From NCBI GenBank assembly GCA_016630955.3, contig CM049989.1, positions 1,922,001-1,986,000 on the forward strand: 64,000 bases of DNA, read 5' to 3'. The stretch comes from Didymella arachidicola (Eukaryota; Ascomycota; Dothideomycetes; Pleosporales; Didymellaceae). The notes beneath the pieces were generated by a model, which saw only the letters and a list, made by a program, of their open reading frames with translations, had not been told where the DNA came from and did no database searches. Both the position numbers and the translations under genes were made by a program. Positions 28,728-39,511 of the stretch are shown in pieces (the stretch's first letter is position 1; each line of letters opens with the position of its first letter).

Positions 28728-29597
28728 CTAGTACCCCGTCGCACCAGGCGCCTTGTCGTCCTTCTTCAAGCTCACCAGCAGCTCCCTAAAGCGCGCCTTC
28801 TCGCTACCCGAAGCCCCGCCCTTGGTCCCCTTCCCACTCAAATCAACAAGCTTAGCAATACGCTCCCAGCTCGTTCCACCGGCCGTGGTATCGTCGCGGT
28901 TAGCGAGGAACTCCTCAGCTTCTTTCCGTGTCTTGGCAATCTCCTTCTCCTTCTTGTTGTTGTAGTTGTCGTAGAAGTCGTCGATGTTCTGCTGGGCTTC
29001 GGCGATGGTCTTGGCTTTGCGCTCCGAGGAGACTTCGTCGCGGTGCTGGATCTGCAGGGCGCGGCGCTCGCGCCATTCGCGGATTACGTCTGGCTCGGGG
29101 GAGTTGGAGCGCTGGGGTGTGAAGGACGGGGCGGGCTGGCCGGGGAGGAAGGGGAGCGAGGAGCCTGTGATTGTGCCGCCGGGGGCCAGGTGCTGCGTGG
29201 GTCAGTGGTGTTGCAGTGCTGCTGCGGCGGTGGGATGCGTACCGCGTTGGATGTGTCGATGGCGGGGAACGAGCTCTCGAAGCCGCTGATCTCCTGGTCG
29301 CCCACGTTGGCCGAGCCGCCAAAGTCGCCGCCGAGCAAGTCGTCCTCGCCGTCCTCGACTGTGGCCAGCTTGTCGTTTTCAGACGCGAACTGGTCTGCGT
29401 CGTCGCCGAGGAGCGCACGCTCGCGAGAGAGGAAGTTATCCCCCGCATCGTCGCCGAGGGCATCGAAGTTGGTGGCATCGCCGCGGGCTTCGCTCTGACC
29501 TGGGGTTCTTCAGCATCCAGCCGAGGAGCGCATCTGGGGTTCAGTAGTGGAGCCTACCAGCGTCGAACTCGTCCAATGAGGGAAATCGGTCCGCCAT
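28728..29597 (-). CDS. Clathrin light chain
   Basis: Three exons are read: 29597-29558 (40 bp), 29499-29243 and 29192-28728. The introns are 58 bp (GTAGGC...CCCAG) and 50 bp (GTACGC...GCAG). The 253-aa product begins MADRFPSLDEFDAG and the first splice adds QSEARGD, matching the fungal clathrin light chain start. NFLSRERALLGDDADQF and the acidic region follow. The central helix that binds the heavy chain is VIREWRERRALQIQHRDEVSSERKAKT split over about 120-150, then EAQQNIDDFYDNYNKKEKEIAKTRKEAEEF (about 150-180). The C-terminal helix WERIAKLVDLS...RFRELLVSLKKD closes the protein. It works in clathrin coats at the plasma membrane, TGN and endosomes. It is divergent from the Rtt103-like gene, with 433 bp between the starts. 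Confidence 0.93.
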
Positions 29598-30030
29598 GGT
29601 GAGTGTGATGTGCGTGGGGGCGAGAGGACAGGAAAGACGGCGGGGAGGGCGGCAATTGATTGTTTGCGTGGTCGTCCTGTTGCGTTGCGCTGCGCGGTTG
29701 CCAGACAGGCGCCAAGGGTGCTCTCCTGGGCGATATGCGGTCAGCGAGTCGGAGCCCGGACACGGCGCGCCGACGTTGGCTCGCCCTAGCGCCCGCAGCA
29801 GCTTCACCTCGCGTTCCTCGCACCGCAACATCAACCACACGTCATCGCGACATCTCGCATCTGGGCAGCAGACACGGGCAGTGACAAAGTGTAGCAGACT
29901 GCGAGACTGCACCGCCCTGTCTGTCTCCAGGAGTCTCCAGAACGGCACCAGTTCTCGTCAGTGTTGTGAACGTGCTCGTGTGCGCGCTTGTCTTCTGCAG
30001 TGATTGTTGCCAACGCGTGATTCCCCCATC
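29598..30030. promoter_or_regulatory. Shared bidirectional promoter region (clathrin light chain / Rtt103-like)
   Basis: This 433-bp interval separates two divergent housekeeping genes and must hold the promoters and 5' UTRs of both. No TATA box is obvious. It is GC-rich. Confidence 0.5.
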
Positions 30031-31425
30031 ATGGCCTTTACAGAGGACAGCCTGAAGGCGAAGCTCTCGTCGCTCAATGAAACGCAAGACTCCATCTCGA
30101 CCGTCGGCCAGTGGATCCTCTTTCACAGGTAACACCCAGCACTCCCATGCCGCCATGCGTGAATGTGCCGTCTGCAAATGCTGACCCAAGGATTGTACAG
30201 ACGACACGCAGAGCGCATCGCAGCAGTATGGCTGCAGCGCATGAAGGAGTCGACGCCGAACAAGAAGCTGGTCCTGGTCTACCTCGCCAACGAGATCACC
30301 CAGACGTCCAAGATGCGCAAGAAGGAGGAGTTCCTCAAAGCCTACGAGCCCATCATCGCCGAAGCCACCTCGGCCGCCTACAAGGGCTCGCCCAGCGACA
30401 TCCAGAACAAGATCCGCAGAGTCGTCGAGGTTTGGCGCCAGCGCAACATCTTCGCCCAGCCCGTGCAGCAGAGCATCGAGAAGGCCATGAACGACATCGA
30501 CGCGTCCAAGTCCATCGGCCGCAAGCCAGCGCTGGGCGGGAGTCTCTTCTCGAGCTCCAGCGTCCCGGCTGAGCTCACGCCCGTCGCGCCGCTCGCAACC
30601 GCCGTCAACAAGGCAGACCTCGCCGCCAAACCCGCAGTCGGCGCCGCCAACCAGGAGTACGAAAAAGTCACCAGCCCCAACTACGCCATCCCATCGGCGC
30701 CCGTCCACGCCGCCGGCCTCTCCACGCTCGTCAAGAAGCTCGCAGTCGCCGAAGGGGCAGTCGCAGAGAGCATCAAGGCGCGACAAGCCCTCATCACCGG
30801 TCTCGAGACGCTGCTCGCAACACAAAAGCACAAGCTCTCCGCCGACCACACCACCGCCAGCGACCTCGGCACGCGCAAAGACGCAATCGAATCCCGCAAG
30901 CGCGCCGTCGAAGACGCAATCCTGCAGGGCTTCTCCGCCATAGAAACAAACCGCATCTCCGCCGCGCCCCTGCCCGCCGCCGCACCCCCATCCACCACCA
31001 CCACCACCACCAAACCAGACATCGAGACCCTCACGCCCCCGCCCATGGAATCCTTCACCCCCGTCGGCTCCCCGCAACAGCCCGCGCAAACACCACTCGA
31101 CCAAGTCCCCGACATCGGCGACGACGTCCTGCCCACGCCCGTCGCGCACCCCGTGGTCCCCGCCACCGCGCCCGCGCCCGGAAACACGACCTCCCAACCC
31201 GCATTCCAGACCGCGCTCAGCAGCGATGTCAACGTGCCGCACGACCTGCTCAAGAGCCTGCAGCACGCGCGGCCTGGCCAGGAAGGGGGTGTGTACGGCC
31301 AGCATGCGTACGAGCAGCAGGCGAAGAAGAGGAAGACGAGTCGTGGGGGTGAGGACGAGTGGGCTGCGTTTCAGGGCGATGGGGATATGGATGGGATTGA
31401 TGGGCAACTGCAGGAGTTGATTTAG
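30031..31425 (+). CDS. CID/RPR-domain protein, Rtt103-like
   Basis: Exon 1 (30031-30128) and exon 2 (30201-31425) are separated by a 72-bp intron (GTAACA...ACAG) and give 440 aa. The N-terminal 135 residues are a CTD-interacting domain: SLKAKLSSLNETQDSISTVGQWILFHRRHAERIAAVW, then PNKKLVLVYLANEITQTSKM, then IRRVVEVWRQRNIF. A central helical part (about 200-265) and a Pro/Thr-rich tail with a KKRKTSRG basic motif follow. This layout matches yeast Rtt103 and human RPRD1, which bind Ser2/Thr4-phosphorylated Pol II CTD and act in transcription termination. The nuclear location is inferred. The gene is convergent with Cdc37, whose stop is 92 bp away. Confidence 0.87.
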
Positions 31426-31516
31426 GGGTATGAAAGGTTGGAATTGTTGTGTGCGGTGGAGTCGTCAATACCCGGTATTGTACAATACAATGGAACATGC
31501 ATATCTACACGCTCGC

Positions 31517-33103
31517 TCACGCCGGATCCCCCGTCTCAGGATCCACATCCTCCCCCGCCACCTTATCCCCCGGCATCTTCCTACTCCTCTCAATCTCCTC
31601 AAACGCACGCTGCCCCTCCTCAGTCGTCGCATCGATAACCCCCTGCTCCACGCTCAACATCCCCCCCTCCCCCAGCTTCTCCACCACCTCCTCCGCCTCC
31701 TCCACACTCATCTTCGCAAGCACCTTGTTAATCTCCTCCAACCGCCCCGTCTCAAGCGCGCGCTGCAACCCCGGCGGAAACGTCTCGAAGATACCCCGCG
31801 CCATGGTCTCCATCTCGCGCTCCTGGGGGTCCGTCGCTGTCGGCGAAGCGGGCGGGACCGCGATGCGGATCTCCGTCCCGGGGTCGACGGCGTGGAGCTG
31901 GATCTGTTCGACGCCGTCTGCGTCTGGGTTCTGCGCGCGCTCACGCGCGATTTCCGCGCCGCGCGTGCGGATGCGGGCGTATGTCTGGTCGACGTCGTCG
32001 GCGAACATCTTGGCGGCTTGGTGGCCGGGGGTCTGGATGCGTTTGAAGAAGAGTTCGACGCCCTGGCGGCCACCGAGCTGGCGGCAGTATTGCAGGAGGA
32101 GGCCTGCGTGGACGCATTGCCGGGCGTGGGTTGGGTTGCCGTCCAGTTGGGCGTTGAAGGCTTCGACGAGGAGGCCGTCGGTTTCGGATTCCTTGAGGAT
32201 CTCAGAGTGCGCCATGAGGAACTGCAGGCAGGCGTACCAGTCGCCGGGTTTGATGGCGGCGAATTTCTTGGCGAGAGGGGAGGCTTCGACGCTGTCGTCG
32301 TCGACGGCGGTGCCTTCTTCGATGTCGGCGTCTGCGCCTGAGTCGGCTGTGTCGGTGCGTGTGGCTTCGGGGCGTTTGGGGGCGTTGAGGAGCTCCACCG
32401 TCTCGGTCTTGGACGTGGACGAGGCTGCGGGTGTGGGCTTCTTCTGGTCCTCCTTCTTGACGGCCGAGTAGCTGAAGCCGTCCTTGATGTCGTCGCTTGT
32501 AATGTGCCTCTTCTCCTCCTTCTCCAGCTCGGCTAGCTTTGCGAGGAGCTGCTTCTGGAGGTCTTCTACGCGCTCCTTCTCCTTGTGCAGCCCGGTGATG
32601 AACTGGTCGTACCGCGAGTCTGTGGAGTCGCTTGCGTCGATCTCCTTCTTCACAATGTCCACCATACTGGCCATCATCTGCGGGTATGTCGGCTTGTCCT
32701 TGATGTGCTCATGAACGCCCTCGGGGGGAGGCGGCGGTGCGTTCTCCTTCTGCCCCATCATGCTCTCCATCATGGCCTGGAACACCAGCTGGTCCTCGTT
32801 CCCGCCCTCTGCGAGCTTGTCCTTGTGCGACTTGAGGGCTGTGAGTAGGCTGTCGATGCGCGTGGTGAGGCCATCGTTTATTATGCGTTCGTACTTGAGC
32901 GTCTTGATCTGATGTCTTCTGTGATCGCGCTCCTGATGGATCTGGGCCTGCTTTGCGCGGATGAAGGACTTCTTGTCGACGTTTGGGTGCACTTCGATGT
33001 CGCTGTCGTCCGAGAGCTCAAGCGCATCCTGCGCGCGTCAGTAGCCGTGCTGAGGCCGCTGCGACATTTCTCCACATACCCACTTGCTGTAGTTGATCAC
33101 CAT
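31517..33103 (-). CDS. cdc37: Hsp90 co-chaperone Cdc37
   Basis: Exon 1 is only 24 bp (33103-33080, MVINYSKW) and is followed by a 51-bp intron (GTATGT...GCAG) and exon 2 (33028-31517), giving 511 aa. The splice recreates the invariant Cdc37 start YSKWDALELSDDSDIEVHPNVD, which contains the CK2 site serine (DDSD). The kinase-binding N-terminal coiled region continues with KSFIRAKQAQIHQERDHRRHQI. The Hsp90-binding middle domain includes KPTYPQMMASMVD, GDWYACLQFLMAHSEIL and NAQLDGNPTHARQCVHAGLLLQYC. The C-terminal helical domain ends in an acidic tail. The protein loads protein kinases onto Hsp90 in the cytosol. Without the tiny exon 1 the start would be wrongly placed inside the protein. Confidence 0.93.
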
Positions 33104-33318
33104 CTTGTCTCGTCCTATACTATGGGAGCTGTCTTTGCTGTGATGTGGAGCTGTTCGAGGCTGCACAATGTTTGGAGGATCGCGGGGTGCTATGTTTGAT
33201 GTGGGGCACCTCCGTCACCGAGCTTCCAGGAGCTTCGGTGTTCGATACCACGCTCCTTCCTAGGGTGAACACCATGAGGAACTGGCGCTCTGAAGTTATC
33301 GAGTCACTTAAATAGTCC

Positions 33319-34506
33319 CTAAATGCCCCCACCATTCTGTCTCTCAATCGTCATCGCCTGTATCCTCTCCACAATCTCATCATTAATCGGCGTAGCAACC
33401 CCAACCTCTCTCCCTCGTTTCGCCCAATACCCATTAATGTACCGTATCTCCGTCTCTCTTGCTGCCCTCATATCCCAAACCATCGAGCACGTCGTACTTC
33501 TATTCTGCACAATCACCTGCATCACAGTGTCCTCAAGCCGATTGGCCGAAAACCGCGCCTCTACGCCCGGCACGCCTTGCAGCTCTGGCAGTGCAAGGAC
33601 GACAGCTGAGATCTCGCGCATGAGCGCACTGCAGACTTCGGGTATGCTGAAGAGATACTCGACTGTCGAATCCGCCAGGGCGGTTAGCGGGTTGCTGAAA
33701 GAGTTGACTGCGAGTTTTTCAAGCTGGCGCTGGAGGATGTCTTGAAACTCATACGACTGGCAGTTGAGACGTGGAGCTCGCGGAAGCGTGTCTAGGAGGA
33801 AAGAGGTCGATAGGGAAGTCATCTGGTTGAGCCCGTCATTGCGCGGGGCAGGCCCGAGAGAAGTGGCTGCAGGCCCGGTGTGTTTGATGTCGAACGGGCC
33901 TTTGAGCGTGACACCGTGCGAAATCACGCCGGTGATGTAACTTGGTCGTGTCTCCGGGTCTGGCCATAGGTGTTCGTTGACGTCCTCGATCATACCAGCG
34001 CCGTTCTGGAGGAAGAGGACCGAGGATTTGGGCGTAAGTCGGGTCAGCAGAGGACGTAAGGCTGTGACGGTTTGAGTAGACTTGACGCACACGATAAGGT
34101 GGTCAATTGTATTTTTGAAGGGATTGGATGTTGCCTGCACGGCAGAGCCAGCCGCATAATCATGTGGAAGAACCGGTTCGAAGTCGTAGCCGGAATGCTC
34201 AATGAGCTCGCCTTCACGTGTTTCCAAGGTGATTCGATTCCCTCTCTGGTGGTATTCATCCCTCAGCGACTGGCGATGGAGCAGCAATGTCAACGCAGGC
34301 CTTGCTGGTATGTCGGCAAGGGTGTGCGCTGCAAATGTACCTATACTTCCTAGTCCAAGGATATGTATTCGTGGCGAGCGTAGTGTTGTCGCCGTTGTGG
34401 TCGCTATGCTCCTGTAGGCGTATCTACAGCCCGTTCCTTGACTGTGCAGAGCCCAGCGACAGTGTTGCAAGACTCGTAGAGATCCTGTACAAAGTCTTCG
34501 AGGCAT
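33319..34506 (-). CDS. 2-dehydropantoate 2-reductase (ketopantoate reductase, ApbA/PanE family)
   Basis: This is a single exon of 395 aa. The first 40 residues are rich in Arg, Ser and Thr with few acids and could be a mitochondrial targeting peptide. The Rossmann motif HILGLGSIGTFAAHTLA follows. The N-terminal NADP domain continues with LIVCVKSTQT and VLFLQNGAGMIEDVN, both family hallmarks. The C-terminal ApbA_C domain has KLAVNSFSNPLTALAD, which contains the catalytic lysine and the asparagine, and SMVWDMRAARETEIRYINGY, the conserved S-M-x-x-D-x-x-x-x-x-x-T-E-I signature. The enzyme reduces ketopantoate to pantoate in pantothenate/CoA synthesis, although fungi have several paralogues with unknown substrates. 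Confidence 0.9.
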   Translation of the reverse strand: MPRRLCTGSLRVLQHCRWALHSQGTGCRYAYRSIATTTATTLRSPRIHILGLGSIGTFAAHTLADIPARPALTLLLHRQSLRDEYHQRGNRITLETREGELIEHSGYDFEPVLPHDYAAGSAVQATSNPFKNTIDHLIVCVKSTQTVTALRPLLTRLTPKSSVLFLQNGAGMIEDVNEHLWPDPETRPSYITGVISHGVTLKGPFDIKHTGPAATSLGPAPRNDGLNQMTSLSTSFLLDTLPRAPRLNCQSYEFQDILQRQLEKLAVNSFSNPLTALADSTVEYLFSIPEVCSALMREISAVVLALPELQGVPGVEARFSANRLEDTVMQVIVQNRSTTCSMVWDMRAARETEIRYINGYWAKRGREVGVATPINDEIVERIQAMTIERQNGGGI

Positions 34507-34847
34507 GACTGCAGTATAGACCAGGGATATCAGCTACAGACTGCACGAGGACACTGAATTGTAGCCTTTCAAGCAGTCAATCGATCTCTAATGTGATCCA
34601 CGTCCTACACCATTGCAGAGCATTAGCAATTGTGTGATGTCTGAGGTGAGCCCACAATTGCTGTCTGAGAAATCCACGAACCAAATGCCGCGGCGAATCA
34701 GCGTTGAGCTGCGCGACCGGTACCTCGCCATACGGACGTGCTACTACTGCTCACAATCTAACTCATCACTGCACCTCTTGAGCTGTAATCACACTACCTA
34801 CATACACCTCGCTGCACATGCTCAGAACGCGCAAGCGCTGCCTCTAA
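34507..34847. other. Divergent intergenic region
   Basis: 341 bp between the divergent ketopantoate reductase and GFA genes, presumably holding both promoters. No distinct element is seen. Confidence 0.4.
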
Positions 34848-35261
34848 ATGTCCAACATGAACGTCTCATGTGCCTGCGGCTCTGTCCAATTCACCACACC
34901 CACCGCAGCACCCATACAACTCTACCATTGCCACTGCCTCGACTGTCGCAAACAATCAGCAAGCGCCTTCGGAACATCTGCTATCTTCCCTTTCTTTGAG
35001 CTCCCTGACAATGACGCGATCACGCACTTTGATCGCTTGTGCGATAGCGGACGGAAACAGCGATGTTTCTTCTGCAAAGGCTGTGGAAGCCGTATCATGC
35101 ACGTGTATGTTCTTGACAAGGGGAGGCCGGAGGTCGTTACTGTCAAGGGTGGCTTGATTGAAGGCTTGGATTGGACGGGAGGGATACATTTGTTTTGTAG
35201 GAGTGCGGTTGTGCCGATTCCTGCGAGCGCGGAGAGGTTCGAGGGTGAACCTACTGATTGA
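34848..35261 (+). CDS. GFA-domain (glutathione-dependent formaldehyde-activating / CENP-V-like) zinc protein
   Basis: This is a single exon of 137 aa. Zinc ligands follow the family pattern: C8-x-C10 (SCACG), C28-x-C30-x2-C33 (YHCHCLDCRK) and C76-x2-C79 (CKGCGSR). Between them the strand ASAFGTSAIFP is typical. This is the full GFA/Mss4-like fold, about the usual length for fungal single-domain members. Founding members bind glutathione adducts of formaldehyde, but most fungal paralogues are uncharacterised. A second in-frame ATG three codons on (MNVSC) could also be used. The coding strand turns from C-rich to G-rich at about 35110. Confidence 0.88.
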   Translation: MSNMNVSCACGSVQFTTPTAAPIQLYHCHCLDCRKQSASAFGTSAIFPFFELPDNDAITHFDRLCDSGRKQRCFFCKGCGSRIMHVYVLDKGRPEVVTVKGGLIEGLDWTGGIHLFCRSAVVPIPASAERFEGEPTD

Positions 35262-36539
35262 GGTCGCGCGACGTGGTCAAGGTGAGAATATTCAAAGGGA
35301 TTTGGTCAGAATTCATCTGTTCAGGGCGCACAACTACGGGTGACGGTTAGCATGGGCCTAGTCGTCACCCGTACAGAACTGCTCTTTCCCGTGGTCTGAA
35401 ACGACAGTCGCAACCACCTCAATCGACGTTGAGCGAGTTTGCGTGCCTTTCAACCGGTGACCGCAATGGAGAGACGCTATATCAGAAGACCTCCCCCAAG
35501 CGTCGGGGCTTGAAGTTGACCAGCGGTCTTTCCTTCGTTTTCTTGTTTCTACGCCCACGACTCATAATCTCCCCGCCCACTGAGACCCCAACAACGCAAT
35601 CCCCCTGCCACTGCTGACGACGCCGGAGCCACGATATTCATTCTCCCAGGTATCAAACCGCAGGATTCTGTTCTTGTGACCAGAACTATAAACCACGCCA
35701 GTCGCCGACATTGCACGAGAATTGCATGCGCGGCACTCGATATGAAGTCAATCTATCCTCCGGCATAGGTCCCGGTAGACTTTGACGAGGTCACGTGCGA
35801 TCGACGACTCGAGACGACTTCCAAGCAATGAGGATGAATGCCACTGAAGGATGCCAAGGACGCGCCTTTAGCAATTCTACGCCTCGTTTCACGACTCCAC
35901 TGTGTTTTGACTCCAACCGCTACCACGGGATTTTGCTTGAAAACAATATCGACTCTCGGTCTCGCCTTGGCTCTGCGGATAGAACGAAGAGAATGTGGTA
36001 GAGATCGTTCCATGCAGGCTTCAAAGGCTCGCAGGCTTTAATGCAGGCGTCCAGATGATATCGTCATGTTTTTTCAAGTTCATGAGCCGCACATGAACGG
36101 CTGGCAGCATTCGAAGTTTGGCGTCATTTACAATTCTAGACACGACTTGATGATATTCGATACATCTTCAACCTCTTTCGTCACGGAGCGTACCTCTACT
36201 GTGGCAGACGCCTTTACAAGTTGTGGGGATACCAAGAAATGTTTGCCGTTAGCGCGTTTCGCCCAATCTAACCGCTGTCCTTCATAATCTTCAACAGGCA
36301 TTACCGACATGGAAGTTTCAAACATCGTTGTACACGGGTTGACTTGACTCCTGGAATAAAAAGATGATCACTATAAGTCGACAGCCTCGTCCAATCTATT
36401 CCGGCACTCCAGGTCATCCAGCACCGAAGCCTTGCATTCATTCTTTTCTCTACTAAGCTTACCCAGCTTATATTCATTCGTTTCTTCGCTCGCTACCACT
36501 TTTCATACGCCGGATCGTACATCTTCCTTTATTTTCATA
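35262..36539. other. Intergenic region upstream of the LPMO gene
   Basis: There is no supported gene in 1.3 kb. Short frames at 35753-36287 on both strands lack a domain. The last 170 bp is pyrimidine-rich with a TATAAG at 36372. Confidence 0.4.
36372..36377 (+). promoter_or_regulatory. Putative TATA box of the AA9 LPMO gene
   Basis: TATAAG lies 163 bp before the ATG and is followed by a CT-rich leader (TTCTTTTCTCT...), the usual layout of highly inducible fungal secreted-enzyme genes. The assignment is by position only. Confidence 0.4.
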
Positions 36540-37375
36540 ATGAAGTATATCGCTGCTGCTCTCGCTTTCGCCACCGCCGTTGCCGGTCACGGCTATGTCA
36601 ACAACGCCACCATTGGCAACAAGGCATACACTTTCTACCAGCCGTACCAGGATCCATACACCAGCCCCGCGCCTCAGCGTATCTCGCGTGAGGTTCAAGG
36701 CAATGGTCCCGTCCAGGATGTGACTTCTGCCGATCTCCAATGCGGTGGCTACACTGAGGGAGGCATCGTTGGTGCGTTAATACGAACCCAAGTTCATACA
36801 CCCACTAACGTGACTTAGGCTCCAAGCCTGCTGCGCTTCAAGCCGAGGTTGCTGCCGGCTCCGAAGTCGACCTCTACTGGACTCTTTGGCCTGAGTCTCA
36901 CGTCGGTCCCACTGTGACTTACATGGCCAAGTGCCCTGACGCCGGCTGCACCAACTACATGCCCAACAACAGGTCAGCCTTACCCCACACTCTTACAAAC
37001 ACTCACTAACGCCCTAGTAGTGCCGTCTGGTTCAAAGTCCAGGAGGCAGGCCGCACCGGCACCTCCAACACCTGGGGCGCCACCCCACTCATGAAGGCCG
37101 GCGGTGTCGTCACCTACACAGTCCCCAAGTGCATTCCTGCGGGCAGCTACCTCGTGCGCCACGAGATCATCGCGCTGCACGCCGCCTACGCGTACCCTGG
37201 CGCCCAATTCTACCCAGGCTGCCACCAGCTCAAGGTCACCGGCGGCGGCAGCAAGACGCCCACCGGACTCGTTGCATTCCCCGGCGCGTACAAGGGCTCG
37301 GATGCGGGTATTACCTACGATTCTTACAAGGCGCAGACGTACACTGTGCCGGGACCGGCGCTGTTCACTTGCTAG
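36540..37375 (+). CDS. AA9 lytic polysaccharide monooxygenase (former GH61)
   Basis: Three exons are read: 36540-36771, 36819-36972 and 37018-37375. The introns are 47 bp (GTGCGT...TTAG) and 45 bp (GTCAGC...CTAG). The protein is 247 aa. The signal peptide MKYIAAALAFATAVAG ends directly before H17, which becomes the N-terminal histidine of the copper histidine brace. The second copper histidine is in SYLVRHEIIALH, and the axial tyrosine region is GAQFYPGCHQLKVTG. VTYMAKCPDAGC and AVWFKVQEAG are also typical. There is no CBM1 or linker. It oxidatively cleaves cellulose or hemicellulose outside the cell. The third exon has a tandem acceptor (TAGTAG), so an isoform one serine shorter is possible. 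Confidence 0.93.
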
Positions 37376-38512
37376 ACCTAAGTGTGTTGAAGACGGGGTG
37401 GTGAAGAGGGGGTGAGCTTCATTGTAAACATTAGCTTCACATATTTCATCATGGGACTCTAGTACTCAGTTGACTATCTGGTATTTCTTTGCCTCTTGTG
37501 ATTGATGCTGTGTCTTCGCTACTTTACTGTCGACGACGTTGTTTCCCTTCTACTTATGGTATTGTTCTTTCGTGGAACAAAGACTACACTCGAGTGTAAC
37601 GAACAAGCCTCAAGCCTGACTCATTCTGCCTATAACTACATCTGCTACTACCCGCTGATCTCCGTGTATCAGTCTGATACGGACGCGGCTGCCGTATCTC
37701 AGAGATGTGAATCCTCGGATACTAACAATATTCTAAATAAGCAGAATCCCACTCGACACAAGAGAAGAGCATGCTTTATGCCTAGCTCTCTGATACACAC
37801 TACCTACAGCACTGAGTACTGCGCCGGATGCGAACCTGCACAATCCGATGCATTCATCTCCCACGTCCAGCCCTGATTGCTTTTGCCCAGAAACCAGTCC
37901 CCAAACCCAGCCTTCATGACGACTATGTCTCACTCCGAGACACTCACCGGCAGCGAACCATCACCGCGTCGCTTGCGCCCGTCGTCAAGACACTCCTGGG
38001 CTCTTACCAACCGCGTCCCATTGGCGATTGGCATGCGTTCAGTCCCGTCACCCAAGCTCGGTGTCGTAAACACAGCCTTCCACGTCCGCGTACGCCAATA
38101 TTCCCGCCGCTGCTCCACTGCCTTGGCCGAGGAAGAGTCGGAGCACGTGTTTGGTCGACTTAGACGTGCGGAGTGGCGGCCAAGTGCCAATGTCTTCTTG
38201 CTTTCTTGTAGTTGGGACGATGCTGGGCGTTGGCCAATGAGAGGTGCGGTGCGTTGCCGGAAGGCGTTAGCGAGCGGTGCCGGCGTGCGCTATCGTATGT
38301 GCTGGATCTTGGGATGTTGAGCAGCCTTGGGTGGTATTGGGGAATGGTGGTTCTATTTTGGTGGGTGTACAAGAGATGGACGTGGTCTAAGTTGCGTAGG
38401 GAAAGGGACATAGATCTGCTGCTCGCGAATTCCAGCTCGATCCTACCGCATATACGTTTTCTCAAGTAGCAGCGAAACGCTGAGATTTTGGAATTAATAC
38501 ACGGACTTTGAG
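37376..38512. other. Intergenic region
   Basis: 1.1 kb between the LPMO gene and a membrane-protein gene. An open frame at 37877-38320 has no recognisable domain and no supporting splice or start context, so I do not call it. Confidence 0.4.
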
Positions 38513-39346
38513 ATGACTTCGACGACCGATCCCACAGTCCTGCTTCCTACTGCGACCGATACCGACGATGACGACGACGACGATGATGGGAGCTCCTCGT
38601 TGCTCTCGAGCCAGCTGCCGGCCGCAACAACACCTCCCGCCCAACCAACCGTACCTGTTCCTACTCCTACGTTGCCCCCAGCTGAGAAGAATAATCCCGG
38701 AAGTCCCAGTCTGGCACCTGCTCCCACAACAGCGTCTGACCTTGCACCATCCAGCCCTTCAACAGTTGGACAAGTCAGTGTATCGAACACCATACGCCCA
38801 TCGTCAGCAACCGAGCTCGCCGACAGTCTACCTAGTGAACCACCAAGCGCTCTGAGCCCCGCGACTTCTACAAGCGAAAGCAATAGCGGTAGTGAAGGAT
38901 TGGGAGCGGGCGCGTCAGTGGGCATCGGTGTTGGCGTGGCCCTAATCGTGTGTCTCGTAGCATTTGGCGTGTGGTTTTTTGTGCGGCGTCGCAAAGTACG
39001 TCGGAACAAGACACGCTCCAAATCTAGTCACAGCTTTGACGAAGAACATGCGCAGGAGCCTCCAAAGGCGGAGGTCTATGCATATCGTGCAGGAGGGCCT
39101 GTGGAAGTGCCTGGCGACGAGAAACCAAGGCGACGGAGCGAGCTTGAGAGTCCAGCGTATGTAGCTGAAGTGGGTGATGAGCAGATTTTCCGCGCTGAGC
39201 TGCCGGGATCTGTTATGCCTGCGGCATCCGCTGTTAAGGGTGGCGATGAGCGGTTGTTCACTGATCCGCCAATCGATGAAGGCTCCGACACGCTCGAGGC
39301 CGAGAAGTCGTTGGGGCTTATGGAGAAGAAAGATCATTTGCAATGA
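38513..39346 (+). CDS. Single-pass membrane protein with Ser/Thr/Pro-rich ectodomain (unknown)
   Basis: This is a single exon of 277 aa with no family I recognise. Residues 1-125 are Thr/Ser/Pro-rich with an eight-aspartate run (about 18-25, from a GAC/GAT repeat) and look like a potentially O-mannosylated outside part. GAGASVGIGVGVALIVCLVAF (split at about 131-152) is one membrane helix preceded by the Gly-rich lead typical of Mid2/Wsc-type sensors, followed by the stop-transfer RRRKVRRNK. The 110-residue cytosolic tail is charged. There is no cleavable signal peptide at this start, so a missed upstream exon is possible. It converges on a protein of similar design at 39512-40225. Confidence 0.65.
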   Translation: MTSTTDPTVLLPTATDTDDDDDDDDGSSSLLSSQLPAATTPPAQPTVPVPTPTLPPAEKNNPGSPSLAPAPTTASDLAPSSPSTVGQVSVSNTIRPSSATELADSLPSEPPSALSPATSTSESNSGSEGLGAGASVGIGVGVALIVCLVAFGVWFFVRRRKVRRNKTRSKSSHSFDEEHAQEPPKAEVYAYRAGGPVEVPGDEKPRRRSELESPAYVAEVGDEQIFRAELPGSVMPAASAVKGGDERLFTDPPIDEGSDTLEAEKSLGLMEKKDHLQ

Positions 39347-39511
39347 ACGGCCTAGGGCGTTATTGCTGCATTAATATGCCCTTTTGGCGGTATTTACTCC
39401 GTCTTAGTATCGCTTTTAGAAGTGTCGAATGACTTCGTAGTCCAATATAGATTGTTCATACAATGGGAGGTGCTTTTCTTGCCAGTTGCTACACAGTTCG
39501 TCAAATGTTCC

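Noticed and set aside
29842..31407. 521-codon open frame antisense to the Rtt103-like gene
   Set aside because: It is Gly/Asp/Val-rich shadow coding produced by the GC-rich CID gene on the other strand; it has no domain and the plus-strand protein is clearly recognised.
31430..32471. Two long frames (303 and 340 codons) antisense to Cdc37
   Set aside because: Cdc37 on the minus strand is certain, and these have no homology features.
38494..39021. 175-codon frame antisense to the Ser/Thr-rich membrane protein
   Set aside because: It is low complexity and mirrors the opposite coding strand.
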